Shown here: positions 1 to 6,388 of the stretch, piece by piece
Layout of the letters: the number at the start of each line of letters is the position of its first letter
How positions within the stretch are numbered: the first letter of the stretch is position 1
Program-made: the position numbers and the translations under genes
The notes under the pieces: generated by a model
What the model was told of the DNA's origin: nothing
Databases searched by the model: none
What the model saw: the letters and a program-made list of their open reading frames with translations, nothing else
From: Dehalococcoidales bacterium
GTDB taxonomy: Bacteria > Chloroflexota > Dehalococcoidia > Dehalococcoidales > GCA-2688105
NCBI GenBank assembly: GCA_030640255.1
Contig: DAOWJS010000093.1
Span: 1 to 9,072 of the forward strand
DNA: 9,072 nucleotides
Reading direction: 5' to 3'

Positions 1-62
1 ATATAGCTTTAGGTTTGGCTTTGGACTATTTTCGAGAGGGATATAAAAAGACAATAAAAAAC

Positions 63-134
<72 letters not shown>

Positions 135-144
135 ACGCAAGGAT

Positions 145-173
145 ATATTACACAGATTAAATTTCACTGTCAA
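145..173 (-). promoter_or_regulatory. sigma70-type promoter of the tRNA gene
   Basis: On the minus strand a perfect -35 TTGACA (168-173) is separated by exactly 17 bases from a -10-like TAATAT (145-150, 4 of 6 matches to the consensus). Transcription would begin around 138, a few bases before the mature tRNA 5' end at 134, which is a normal arrangement for a tRNA gene. Confidence 0.7.
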
Positions 174-203
174 TCTTAATTTTTATTAACCTCACCCCCT
201 TAA

Positions 204-231
204 TCCCCCTCTCCTTCAAAGGAGAGGGGGA
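204..231. repeat. type A inverted repeat, copy 1
   Basis: Left arm TCCCCCTCTCCTT (204-216) and right arm AAGGAGAGGGGGA (219-231) are exact reverse complements, with two bases between them; a few inner pairs must open to form the loop. A further CCCCC block lies to the left (195-199). Confidence 0.85.
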
Positions 232-242
232 AATAGTTTTGA

Positions 243-264
243 AAGAGGGGCTAACGCCCCTCTT
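243..264. repeat. type B hairpin, copy 1
   Basis: Arms AAGAGGGGC (243-251) and GCCCCTCTT (256-264) pair perfectly over 9 bases around the loop TAAC. The tail TAGACACCCCTTACC follows. Confidence 0.85.
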
Positions 265-379
265 AGACACCCCTTACCAGGGGGCTAACCTCTTAAACTC
301 TTCTTTAAGTATGGCCTCTCTTTAACTCTCCTTTAGTATCGCCTCCCTCTGAATCTCCTTTTAAGAGGAAGGAATAGAG

Positions 380-400
380 AAGAGGGGCTTTGCCCCTCTT
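380..400. repeat. type B hairpin, copy 2
   Basis: Arms AAGAGGGGC (380-388) and GCCCCTCTT (392-400) pair perfectly around the 3-base loop TTT. The stem is identical to copy 1 while the loop differs, and the tail TGACTCCCC follows. Confidence 0.85.
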
Positions 401-451
401 TGACTCCCCTTTAGTATTCACTCTTTTCAAAGGAGAGGGGGGAGAGATTCT

Positions 452-475
452 AGAGAGGGGCGAAAGCCCCCCTCT
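452..475. repeat. type B hairpin, copy 3
   Basis: The stem AGAGAGGGGC / GCCCCCCTCT closes on a GAAA tetraloop (462-465). There is one A-C mismatch at 456/471; the remaining nine pairs are intact. The same stem core is thus kept with a third loop sequence. Confidence 0.8.
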
Positions 476-485
476 TACCTATACT

Positions 486-512
486 CCCCCTTCCCTTAGT
501 AAGGGAAGGGGG
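486..512. repeat. type A inverted repeat, copy with 12-bp perfect stem
   Basis: Arms CCCCCTTCCCTT (486-497) and AAGGGAAGGGGG (501-512) are exact reverse complements around the loop AGT. Outer bases CCTAT (478-482) and ATAGG (521-525) are also complementary, so the element could form a longer interrupted cruciform. Confidence 0.85.
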
Positions 513-592
513 CCAGGGGGATAGGTTGCTAAACACTCTTGATAGGGGAAGATTTTAAAAGAAAGGCATCACCTCTCTTAGACTATCCCTGC

Positions 593-1414
593 TTACAATA
601 AAAACTTGGTAATAGCTGCGGCTACCCCGCTGTGGTCAATATCAAGGGTAACATAATCGGCTACCGCCTTGACCTCATCATAGGCATTACCCATAGCCAC
701 CGCCAGACCAGCCGTGGACAACAGAGATATATCATTGGTTCCGTCCCCTATAGCCATAACCGCACTCATAGATACCCCCAAATGGGAAGCCAATGCCTCC
801 AGTGCTTTCCCCTTAGATACCTCAGGGGCAAGTATGTTAATAAAATCAACGCCAGGGTAAGCTGGTGTCCTTGCCCAGGAGAAGTGAAGACTATCGTCAA
901 AGTGGCGGCAGAAAATCTTCGCCTTGGCGGCTTCCTCAGGAGTGGTAGTCACCAATCCCCCTTTAATGATTCTCTCCCGCTCCCAGAGCCTGGTGAAGCC
1001 CACTATAGTAGGCTCTAGGTCAAAGAACTGGCGATGGGCTTCGGTTGACCATGTTTCCCGCTCAGCAAAATAGTGTGTCGCTGAATAAAGCTCAAGGTCT
1101 ATCTCATGCCGGTGAGCAAACTCAACCATCTGCTTCACCACCCCTCTACTAATTGGTTGAACATAGACCTCCTCGCCCTGACTGGGGTCGCTCACTGAAG
1201 CGCCGTCAAAGAATATGTGGTAGCCATCCAGTGACAACTGGTTAATAATTCCCAAACACGCCTGAGCCGCCCGCCCGGTGGATAAAGAAACCTGCATACC
1301 CAAATCACGAGCTTTAGCCAGTGCCTCCCTGTCCTCAGCCGAGACGCTCCTATTCCCACCTACCAGCGTGCCATCAATATCTACCACTAAAAGCTTATAG
1401 TAATTGTTTACCAA
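593..1414 (-). CDS. Cof-type HAD-IIB family sugar-phosphate phosphatase
   Basis: This 273-residue cytoplasmic protein belongs to the haloacid dehalogenase superfamily. Motif I is VVDIDGTL, with nucleophile D12 and acid/base D14. Motif II is STGR around T46. The motif III lysine is K201 or K203 (EVSKGKAL). Motif IV is GDGTNDISLL at 223-232, giving the Mg2+-binding aspartates D224 and D228. Between them lies a large C2B-type cap starting after FFDGA (69-72). Length and motif order fit the Cof/YbiV group, which dephosphorylates sugar phosphates and related small metabolites; the substrate cannot be told from sequence. The start is TTG (1412-1414), preceded by the purine-rich GGGGGTAGG; no ATG lies close enough upstream of motif I. 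It follows the DUF72 gene by 66 bases and is probably co-transcribed with it. Confidence 0.9.
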   Translation of the reverse strand: MVNNYYKLLVVDIDGTLVGGNRSVSAEDREALAKARDLGMQVSLSTGRAAQACLGIINQLSLDGYHIFFDGASVSDPSQGEEVYVQPISRGVVKQMVEFAHRHEIDLELYSATHYFAERETWSTEAHRQFFDLEPTIVGFTRLWERERIIKGGLVTTTPEEAAKAKIFCRHFDDSLHFSWARTPAYPGVDFINILAPEVSKGKALEALASHLGVSMSAVMAIGDGTNDISLLSTAGLAVAMGNAYDEVKAVADYVTLDIDHSGVAAAITKFLL

Positions 1415-1479
1415 CCTACCCCCTTTGTCCCCCTCCCTTAATAAAGGAGGGGGATAGGATATTGAAAGGGCTTCGCCCC
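1415..1479. repeat. composite type A + type B hairpin element at a gene junction
   Basis: A further copy of the repeat seen at 191-592 lies here. Type A: TCCCCCTCC (1428-1436) pairs with GGAGGGGGA (1446-1454), and outer CCTA (1415-1418) pairs with TAGG (1455-1458). After about ten bases comes a shorter type B hairpin, GGGC (1468-1471), loop TTC, GCCC (1475-1478), then a tail CCTCAAACTTCCCC. It fills the gap between the phosphatase start and the DUF72 stop, and the B tail overlaps the DUF72 3' end. Confidence 0.8.
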
Positions 1480-1480
1480 C

Positions 1481-2236
1481 TCAAACTTCCCCGCAGGGAT
1501 TTGCCATCCCTTCCTGAGTTTCTAAATAACCACGAAGAGTTTTGGCATTTCTTACCGCAAACGCCTCGGCGTCATTATTGAAATAGATATAGACCGCCTT
1601 TAGATTGGCGGCTAAATTAGCCAGCCTCCTTGCCCAATCCGTCAGTTCCTCATCCGAGTAACAGCTAAAGTAGAGTCCTGTGCTACCATGAAACCTGACA
1701 TAGGCAAAATCTGCCGTCGCTACCAGAGGACAACTAGCCGATGGCATATCAAAGACACAAAACCCTACATTATACTTATGTAAAATTTCTAACACCTTCT
1801 CCTCAAGCCAGGACTGGTGCCGAAATTCAATTACATGCTTTAGTCCCCGGGGTAAAGTAGACAAGAATGACTCTAATGTCTCATCATTACGGTGTATATT
1901 AGGTGGAAGCTGATATAAAAGCGGACCCAATTTCTCCTCTAAAATTTTAGCCCTACTAATAAACCTCTCTACCGCCTCCTCGGTATTCTTCAATCTCTTA
2001 ATATGGGTAATAAAACGGCTTACCTTTACGGCGAAGGTAAAATTGGCTGGTGATGACTCATACCAGGCGGCGAAAGCCGCCTCTGAAGGTAACCGGTAAA
2101 AACTATTATTAAGTTCAACTGTAGTGAAATGACGGGCATAAAATTCAAGCCACTTCGCCTTACTCAACTTTTCGGGATAGAACCTATCCTGCCAGTGGTT
2201 ATAATGCCAGCCTGAGGTGCCAATATAATAGGGCAT
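1481..2236 (-). CDS. DUF72 domain-containing protein (YecE-like)
   Basis: This 251-residue protein has the full set of DUF72 landmarks: YYIGTSGWHYNHW near the N-terminus, TVELNNSFYRLP (39-50), FTFAVKVSRFITH (67-79), LLYQLPPN (106-113), VIEFRHQSW (135-143), YVRFHG (179-184) and VYIYFNNDAEAFAVRNA (215-231). The family forms a TIM-barrel-like fold; its biochemical role is not firmly established and no signal peptide is seen. The start is ATG (2234-2236), with a short AAGG close upstream. The last residues (NPCGEV) and the stop codon lie in the tail of a hairpin repeat, so the natural end may have been altered by the element. It is the first gene of a minus-strand pair with the HAD phosphatase. 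Confidence 0.93.
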   Translation of the reverse strand: MPYYIGTSGWHYNHWQDRFYPEKLSKAKWLEFYARHFTTVELNNSFYRLPSEAAFAAWYESSPANFTFAVKVSRFITHIKRLKNTEEAVERFISRAKILEEKLGPLLYQLPPNIHRNDETLESFLSTLPRGLKHVIEFRHQSWLEEKVLEILHKYNVGFCVFDMPSASCPLVATADFAYVRFHGSTGLYFSCYSDEELTDWARRLANLAANLKAVYIYFNNDAEAFAVRNAKTLRGYLETQEGMANPCGEV

Positions 2237-2257
2237 AGACCTTGATAGAGGTTTTAC

Positions 2258-2528
2258 CTAGGTAGACCTTATCTCCTTGCGCATAAATTTAATATATGAG
2301 ATAGCAAAGCAAACAACCGTCAGCACCATTAGGCTTACCAGGTGAGGCCATACGCCTAGAGGTTGGTCCGGTGAATCCGAGCAACATCAATATAGCTGTC
2401 GTCTTCCCCCAAACCTGTGTTAACCAGTATATCTCTGGCTAAGAAATAAATCAAATTCGCTTGGTTTGAAGTGGCAGGCAAAATAGACTATAATTCCGGA
2501 GATAAGACTGGTAAATAAATTATTTAGA
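2258..2528 (-). pseudogene. decayed 3' end of an ABC-2 type transporter permease gene
   Basis: This apparently intergenic stretch reads, on the minus strand, as pieces of a membrane protein spread over two frames. The first piece (about 2477-2519) gives NLFTSLISGIIVYFA, a membrane-helix-like run. The middle piece (about 2378-2476, another frame) includes LIYFLARDILVNTGLG. The last piece (2258-2377, back in the first frame) includes LGVWPHLVSLMVLTVV and ends in FMRKEIRST followed by TAG. A hydrophobic last helix followed by a charged FMR-x-EIR tail is typical, from memory, of ABC-2 permeases. In the outer frame a TAA interrupts the middle, and in the middle frame a TAG ends it, so two compensating frameshifts are implied. 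The upstream part of the gene is gone; acpS begins where the remnant stops. No ATP-binding partner is in view. Confidence 0.5.
2466..2494 (+). promoter_or_regulatory. sigma70-type promoter for acpS
   Basis: TTGAAG (2466-2471, 4 of 6 matches to the -35 consensus) is followed after exactly 17 bases by a perfect -10 TATAAT (2489-2494). Transcription would start near 2501, about 28 bases before the acpS ATG. The promoter lies inside the decayed permease remnant, on the opposite strand. Confidence 0.6.
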
Positions 2529-2894
2529 ATGAACTATATTGGTATCGACATAATAGAAATCACTCGCATTAAAAATGCTATCTCCCGCTGGGGAGAAAGT
2601 TTCCTCCATCGGGTATATACCGACCCCGAGCTTAAGCTATACTACAACAAGCCTTCATCTCTGGCTACCCGTTTTGCCGGCAAGGAAGCAGTAATGAAAG
2701 CCCTGGGACCACAAACCAAGGGCATTAGCTGGAGAGAGATTGAGATTTTGTCCGACCCTGGCGGTAAGCCTTCAGTCCGTCTCTGTGGCGAGGCGCAAAA
2801 TCGAGCCAATAGCCTGGGCTTGGATAAACTGGCTATCAGCCTTTCCCATTCCAAGGAATACGCCATTGCCCTTGTCGCCGGTGAAACAAAATGA
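2529..2894 (+). CDS. acpS: holo-[acyl-carrier-protein] synthase
   Basis: This 121-residue phosphopantetheinyl transferase moves the 4'-phosphopantetheine arm from coenzyme A to the active-site serine of acyl carrier protein, activating it for fatty-acid synthesis. It has the AcpS signatures: YIGIDIIEITRI at the N-terminus with Mg2+-binding D7, TRFAGKEAVMKAL (47-59) with the second metal ligand E53, and LAISLSHSKEYAIA (101-114) near the C-terminus. Length is normal for the trimeric AcpS type (about 120 residues). The ATG is the only reasonable start because the GIDI motif begins at residue 5; the ribosome binding site is weak (TTTAGA directly before the ATG). A TATAAT promoter lies upstream, and the lipoprotein gene follows after 44 bases. 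Confidence 0.95.
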   Translation: MNYIGIDIIEITRIKNAISRWGESFLHRVYTDPELKLYYNKPSSLATRFAGKEAVMKALGPQTKGISWREIEILSDPGGKPSVRLCGEAQNRANSLGLDKLAISLSHSKEYAIALVAGETK

Positions 2895-2938
2895 GGCTAT
2901 TTCACTCTTTTAACTCCTGACTGACAAAAGGGGCTAGT

Positions 2939-4279
2939 ATGAAGCGAAATTACCTTATTCTACTGGTTCTAGCCATCTTGGTCTTCTCCGGTTGTGCTCA
3001 ACCAGCGCCTACACCTACCCTAGTGACAATACCAGAGGAGATTCTAGCCTCTCGCTTCGGCATTTGTAGTGTCGACCAGGATATAGATGGGGTCACCAAG
3101 CTGGGCATAAGGTGGACTAAACCATATGCTAACCCATTTGGCCCGTTTATCTGGGGCTTTATTGAACGTGAAAGGGGAGAATACATTTGGCTGGGGGCGG
3201 ATACCTATGTTCAGAAAATTCAAGGTCATAACATGGCTTTCTTAGTTGTAATCTGGCCGTTTGCTGAGTGGGACCAGGCTAACTGGGGAACAGCACCAGC
3301 TGGTACTAGCCCAATAGTATATGAACAGTGGATGGGCAGAAGTCGCCGCAAACCGTATGATATGGATGCTTACCGAAGGTTTGTTTCGGCCCTGGTGGAG
3401 AGATATGATGGTGATGGAATAGATGATATGCCAGGGCTGAGGTATCCCATTAAGCATTGGCAGGCTGGTCAAGTACCAGCTGTCCAGGAGGGCTACTTCA
3501 CCTTCTTCAATGGTTCATCAGAGGACTATCTTGAGATTTTGGCAGCAACCTACCAGGCGGTGAAAGAGGCCGACCCGGAGGCAAAGGTGCTGCAACCCGG
3601 CATGCTAGAAATGACACCCCATGTTGTTTCCTTCTGGGAGCCAATCTTTGAGAAGGGAAGTCAATATTTTGACATCGCCAATATCCACATCTGCTGGCCG
3701 CTGGCTGAACTCGGCCATGCCGAGCTAGACAAGACTGGGCTGATAGCCATGGCTGAGGGGCAGGTCTCTGAATTCAAGGAGTTGCTGTCAGAGTATGGCA
3801 TTGATAAGCCCATCTGGGTAACCGCCGCACTGTATTACCTGTGTGACGTGGGTACGGATGTCTCCGCTGAGGAACTTGGTCAGATTTTTGTCAGGAGCTA
3901 TGTAAGCTCTTTTGCCTCTGGTGCAGACAAGTTCTTTTACGATACCTTTAGACCGTTCCCCTTTGACCAACCGTTTTTAAAGCGGTGCACCCCAGTTGAC
4001 GAGAATGGCGAGAAAAGGCCGGCTTATTATGGCTTAAAGACCTTGATTGAGAAGCTGGACAAATTTACCTCTGCCGAGAAGTTAGCCGAGGGGCAGTGTA
4101 GGTTTATGGTAGAAGGGAAAATAGTCTATGTCTTGTGGGGCTCTGGCGAAATCCCTAAGGAGATAACTGGAGAGGTGTTGGTTACCGATATTTATGGCAA
4201 GGAAACCAGAACAAACAGCTCAGCAATCAAACTAACCGAGAGCCCAATCTTTGTAGAGAGTGCTCATAGTGCTGAATAA
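2939..4279 (+). CDS. lipoprotein with a glycoside-hydrolase-like TIM barrel, probably catalytically inactive
   Basis: This 446-residue protein begins with a lipoprotein signal: K2 and R3, a hydrophobic run, then the lipobox FSGC with lipidated C19, followed by a proline/threonine-rich linker (APTPT). It should be anchored to the outer face of the membrane. Residues about 38-375 resemble a clan-A glycoside hydrolase barrel (GH5/GH39-like): LGIRWTKPYANPF (55-67), YRRFVSALVERYDGDG (145-160), YLEILAATYQAVKEADPEAK (197-216) and KPIWVT (290-295). About 385-446 looks like a small beta domain. The expected acid/base site W-E-x-x-N-E-P reads WQAGQVP (174-180), and the expected KPIWVTE reads KPIWVTA (A296), so both glutamates appear missing. 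It may bind sugar rather than cut it. AGGGG lies 5 bases before the ATG. It probably shares the acpS transcript. Substrate and exact family are unknown. Confidence 0.72.
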   Translation: MKRNYLILLVLAILVFSGCAQPAPTPTLVTIPEEILASRFGICSVDQDIDGVTKLGIRWTKPYANPFGPFIWGFIERERGEYIWLGADTYVQKIQGHNMAFLVVIWPFAEWDQANWGTAPAGTSPIVYEQWMGRSRRKPYDMDAYRRFVSALVERYDGDGIDDMPGLRYPIKHWQAGQVPAVQEGYFTFFNGSSEDYLEILAATYQAVKEADPEAKVLQPGMLEMTPHVVSFWEPIFEKGSQYFDIANIHICWPLAELGHAELDKTGLIAMAEGQVSEFKELLSEYGIDKPIWVTAALYYLCDVGTDVSAEELGQIFVRSYVSSFASGADKFFYDTFRPFPFDQPFLKRCTPVDENGEKRPAYYGLKTLIEKLDKFTSAEKLAEGQCRFMVEGKIVYVLWGSGEIPKEITGEVLVTDIYGKETRTNSSAIKLTESPIFVESAHSAE

Positions 4280-4330
4280 GGCAACCCCGTAACAAACTGC
4301 TTTTCGGCAGCAGTGGCCAGTCTCCACCTT

Positions 4331-4359
4331 TTGACCATAGTTAGCCGGGGTGATAAAAT
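4331..4359 (+). promoter_or_regulatory. extended -10 sigma70-type promoter for yebC-ruvC-ruvA
   Basis: TTGACC (4331-4336, 5 of 6) is separated by exactly 17 bases from TAAAAT (4354-4359, 5 of 6). The bases TGA just before the -10 hexamer form an extended -10 (TGn). Transcription would start near 4366, which leaves a leader of about 23 bases carrying the GGAGGAG ribosome binding site of yebC. Confidence 0.72.
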
Positions 4360-4388
4360 TAGAAGAGACAGCTGGAGGAGAGCTAGAG

Positions 4389-5144
4389 ATGTCAGGTCAT
4401 TCCAAGTGGTCTTCAATTAAGCACCAGAAGGCAGTTAGTGATACCAGACGGGGGCAGCTTTTTACCAAGCTTACCCAGGAGATTATGGTGGCGGTGCGCC
4501 AGGGAGGCAGCAACCCCGAGACGAATTTTCGCCTTCGCTTGGCGGTGCAGAAAGCCCGTGATAATAATATGCCACTGGATAATATAGAAAGAGCCATTAA
4601 ACGGGGTAGTGGCACGGCCGAAGGAGCTACTTTAGTAGAGATGGTGCTTGAGGGCTACGGACCCGGGGGCACGGCTATCCTGGTTCAGGCTCTAACCGAT
4701 AACCGCAACCGAACCTTGCAGGAGGTAAGGAATATATTCTCCCGTTACGGTAGCAGTCTGGGCGAGAGTGGCTGCGTCGCCTGGCTTTTTGACTCCAGGG
4801 GGTTGATTTCGGTAAAGACCAATGGTTTAGATGCCGATGAATTAGCCCTGCAGGCTATAGATGCCGGCGCTGAGGATGTTAAGGTAGAAGATGCCTATGT
4901 TGAGATTTATACCAAGCCTGAGGAGCTTGAGATGGTCAGGACAGCTCTGGAGCAGAAAAATCTACCCGTAGCCTCAGCCGAGCTGTCTATGGTGCCCAAG
5001 ACTACGGTGGAGCTTGAGGAAAAGACAGCACTACAGGCACTGAAGCTGCTGGATAAGCTGGAGGAACTGGACGAGGTGCAGCACGTGTCAAGTAATGCCG
5101 ACTTTCCCGACTCGGTTCTGGAGGAGTACCAGTCACGAGTTTAA
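4389..5144 (+). CDS. yebC: YebC/PmpR family protein (TACO1-like translation factor)
   Basis: This 251-residue cytoplasmic protein shows the family hallmark MSGHSKWSSIKHQKAV at the N-terminus, then a conserved LRLAVQKARDNNMPLDNIERA block, GYGPGG (about 93-98), NRNRT and a C-terminal half with the usual alpha/beta repeats. YebC proteins were long listed as DNA-binding regulators; work on YebC and mitochondrial TACO1 points to a role on the ribosome, easing translation of difficult (proline-rich) stretches. The in-frame GTG at 4350 is not the start: it lies within the promoter, whereas the ATG at 4389 has a perfect GGAGGAG 8 bases upstream and begins exactly at the family N-terminus. It heads yebC-ruvC-ruvA, an arrangement found in many bacteria. 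Confidence 0.95.
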   Translation: MSGHSKWSSIKHQKAVSDTRRGQLFTKLTQEIMVAVRQGGSNPETNFRLRLAVQKARDNNMPLDNIERAIKRGSGTAEGATLVEMVLEGYGPGGTAILVQALTDNRNRTLQEVRNIFSRYGSSLGESGCVAWLFDSRGLISVKTNGLDADELALQAIDAGAEDVKVEDAYVEIYTKPEELEMVRTALEQKNLPVASAELSMVPKTTVELEEKTALQALKLLDKLEELDEVQHVSSNADFPDSVLEEYQSRV

Positions 5145-5221
5145 GATTGATTATCAACCTCATCCGTTCCCACTTCGGTAAGAGGCGACTTTAATAACCG
5201 GCAACTTGAGTTTAGGGTGTA

Positions 5222-5716
5222 ATGAAAATTTTGGGCATTGACCCGGGCACGGTAACTATGGGCTATGGGGTGATAGAGAGTAAGGAGGATAAGATAGTCC
5301 TGGTTGATTGTGGTGCCTTAGTGAGTCCGGCGCGCTCCCCGATTGGGGAACGCTTGAGCTATTTATATGACGGGCTTTTAGAGATTATCTCACGCTGTCA
5401 GCCCGATGCGGTAGCTATAGAGCGACCCTTTATGGCTAAAAATGTGCAGTCGGCACTGGCCATAGGCAAAGCTCAAGCAGTGGCTATCCTGGCGGCAGCT
5501 AAGAGTAGAATCCCGTCCTACGAATATACCCCGACCCAGGTAAAGCAGAGGGTGGCTAATTACGGAGCTAGCTCCAAGGAGCAGATTCAGGAGATGGTCA
5601 GGCTCCAGCTTGGGCTATCTCAGGTTCCTCAGCCATCTGATGCCGCTGATGCCTTAGCGGTGGCTATCTGCCATCTACAGGAGACACACCTGGAAAGATT
5701 GCTAGCCGAACAGTGA
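5222..5716 (+). CDS. ruvC: Holliday junction resolvase RuvC
   Basis: This 164-residue endonuclease makes symmetric nicks in four-way junctions during the last stage of homologous recombination, working with RuvA and RuvB. The RNase H-like fold and all four acidic catalytic residues are visible: D7 in ILGIDPGT, E67 in VAIERPF, and D140 and D143 in PSDAADALAVA. The TPTQVKQRVANYG and SSKEQIQEMV blocks (103-127) are also standard. Length is normal (about 160-175). The ATG is preceded by AGGGTG. It lies 77 bases after yebC and 13 bases before ruvA, consistent with one operon. Confidence 0.96.
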   Translation: MKILGIDPGTVTMGYGVIESKEDKIVLVDCGALVSPARSPIGERLSYLYDGLLEIISRCQPDAVAIERPFMAKNVQSALAIGKAQAVAILAAAKSRIPSYEYTPTQVKQRVANYGASSKEQIQEMVRLQLGLSQVPQPSDAADALAVAICHLQETHLERLLAEQ

Positions 5717-5729
5717 TGAAGGAGAGGGA

Positions 5730-6314
5730 ATGATAGCCAGTCTTCGTGGTAAAGTAGAGTCCTTAGGTAGTGATTGGGCGATTATTAATGTGGGCGGGAT
5801 AGGCTTTCAGGTATATATGCCCACCTCTACCCTGAGCACGCTGGGCACTATTGGTGAGGAGGTTAAGCTCCATACCCACCTTTATCTCAGGGAGGATAAT
5901 GCCACTCTCTATGGCTTTACCTCAGCGGAAGAACTGGGGCTGTTTCAAACCCTGATTAGTGTGTCAGGACTGGGTCCCAAGCTGGCACTGGCGATGCTTT
6001 CAGCTATGGGTATGGAGAAACTGACTATGGCTATTGCTACCGGCAGCGCTGACCTGTTAACTGAGATACCAGGGATAGGTAAAAAGATGGCACACCGACT
6101 TATCCTGGAGCTTAAGGAGAAGATAGGTGCCGGCTGGTTAGGTGTTCCCGCCGCCGAGTTGGCTCAGGAAAACGCTGATGTCCTGGCGGCACTGACCTCC
6201 CTGGGCTATTCGGTCTCTGAAGCCAACCGCGCCGTAGCCACCCTGCCCCCAGATACAGAATTAAGCCTTGAGGAAAAGGTTAAGCTGGCGTTGCAGTATT
6301 TTGGGGGGAAGTAG
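5730..6314 (+). CDS. ruvA: Holliday junction branch migration protein RuvA
   Basis: This 194-residue DNA-binding protein forms a tetramer that holds the Holliday junction in a square-planar shape and loads the RuvB motor. Domain I (OB fold, about 1-62) begins MIASLRGKVE and ends LYGFTSAEE. Domain II has two helix-hairpin-helix motifs, VSGLGPKLALAML (78-90) and IPGIGKKMAHRLILELK (113-129). A flexible linker leads to domain III (about 147-191; VLAALTSLGYS and EEKVKLALQYF), which contacts RuvB. Length is normal. The ribosome binding site AAGGAG lies 5 bases before the ATG. The expected partner gene ruvB does not follow; a GHKL ATPase gene does. Confidence 0.96.
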   Translation: MIASLRGKVESLGSDWAIINVGGIGFQVYMPTSTLSTLGTIGEEVKLHTHLYLREDNATLYGFTSAEELGLFQTLISVSGLGPKLALAMLSAMGMEKLTMAIATGSADLLTEIPGIGKKMAHRLILELKEKIGAGWLGVPAAELAQENADVLAALTSLGYSVSEANRAVATLPPDTELSLEEKVKLALQYFGGK

Positions 6315-6340
6315 ATACTGATGAAGACATACAGCACACT

Positions 6341-6369
6341 GTGACGTTAAGCGAAATAGTTTATACAAT
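6341..6369 (+). promoter_or_regulatory. possible promoter of the GHKL ATPase gene
   Basis: GTGACG (6341-6346, 4 of 6 matches to the -35) is followed after exactly 17 bases by TACAAT (6364-6369, 5 of 6 matches to the -10). The predicted start near 6376 would leave a very short leader that begins at the AAGGGGG ribosome binding site, which weakens the case. Confidence 0.35.
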
Positions 6370-6388
6370 ATTCATAAGGGGGAACAAA

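Larger units (their letters stand above)
191..592. repeat. cluster of C/G-rich hairpin repeats, no gene
   Basis: This 400-base stretch has no plausible coding frame. It is built from two alternating hairpin types. Type A is a long inverted repeat of the form TCCCCCT...AGGGGGA. Type B is a short hairpin AGAGGGGC-loop-GCCCCTCT with a variable loop. They are joined by a tail such as CTCTTTRACTCYCC that recurs at 290-312, 318-339 and 396-417; the last two match at 20 of 22 positions. Near 569-590 is a tail-like piece (CTCTCTTAGACTATCCC) without a recognisable hairpin. The cluster lies just past the 3' end of the minus-strand phosphatase gene, so it could also protect or end that transcript. It resembles REP- or MITE-like intergenic repeats; no transposase is present. 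Confidence 0.8.

Noticed and set aside
243..400. Type B hairpins as classical intrinsic terminators of the minus-strand pair.
   Set aside because: The stems are strong, but neither strand has a proper run of T directly after them (three T at most), so a terminator call is not supported; a role in transcript ends stays possible.
191..592. CRISPR array.
   Set aside because: The repeats are imperfect, differ in spacing and loop sequence, and the intervening pieces are themselves repetitive; there are no unique equal-length spacers and no cas genes.
632..1018. Plus-strand open frame of 128 codons opposite the HAD gene.
   Set aside because: It is antisense to a well-supported phosphatase gene and its translation has no recognisable domain or ribosome binding site.
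2237..2330. Promoter for the minus-strand DUF72 gene (for example TTGTTT with TATATT or TATTAA).
   Set aside because: No -35/-10 pair with acceptable spacing and matches stands out in this AT-rich stretch, so none was annotated.
4296..4314. Hairpin ACTGCT-7-AGCAGT after the lipoprotein gene as an intrinsic terminator.
   Set aside because: The stem is only 6 bp, of mixed composition, and no T-run follows it.
4350..4388. In-frame GTG at 4350 as an earlier yebC start (13 extra residues).
   Set aside because: It falls inside the TTGACC-17-TAAAAT promoter, has no ribosome binding site, and the YebC family begins at MSGHSKW, which follows GGAGGAG at the ATG 4389.
6341..6388. In-frame GTG at 6341 as an earlier start of the GHKL protein.
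   Set aside because: No ribosome binding site precedes it, whereas AAGGGGG lies 6 bases before ATG 6389; the 16 extra residues add no recognisable domain.
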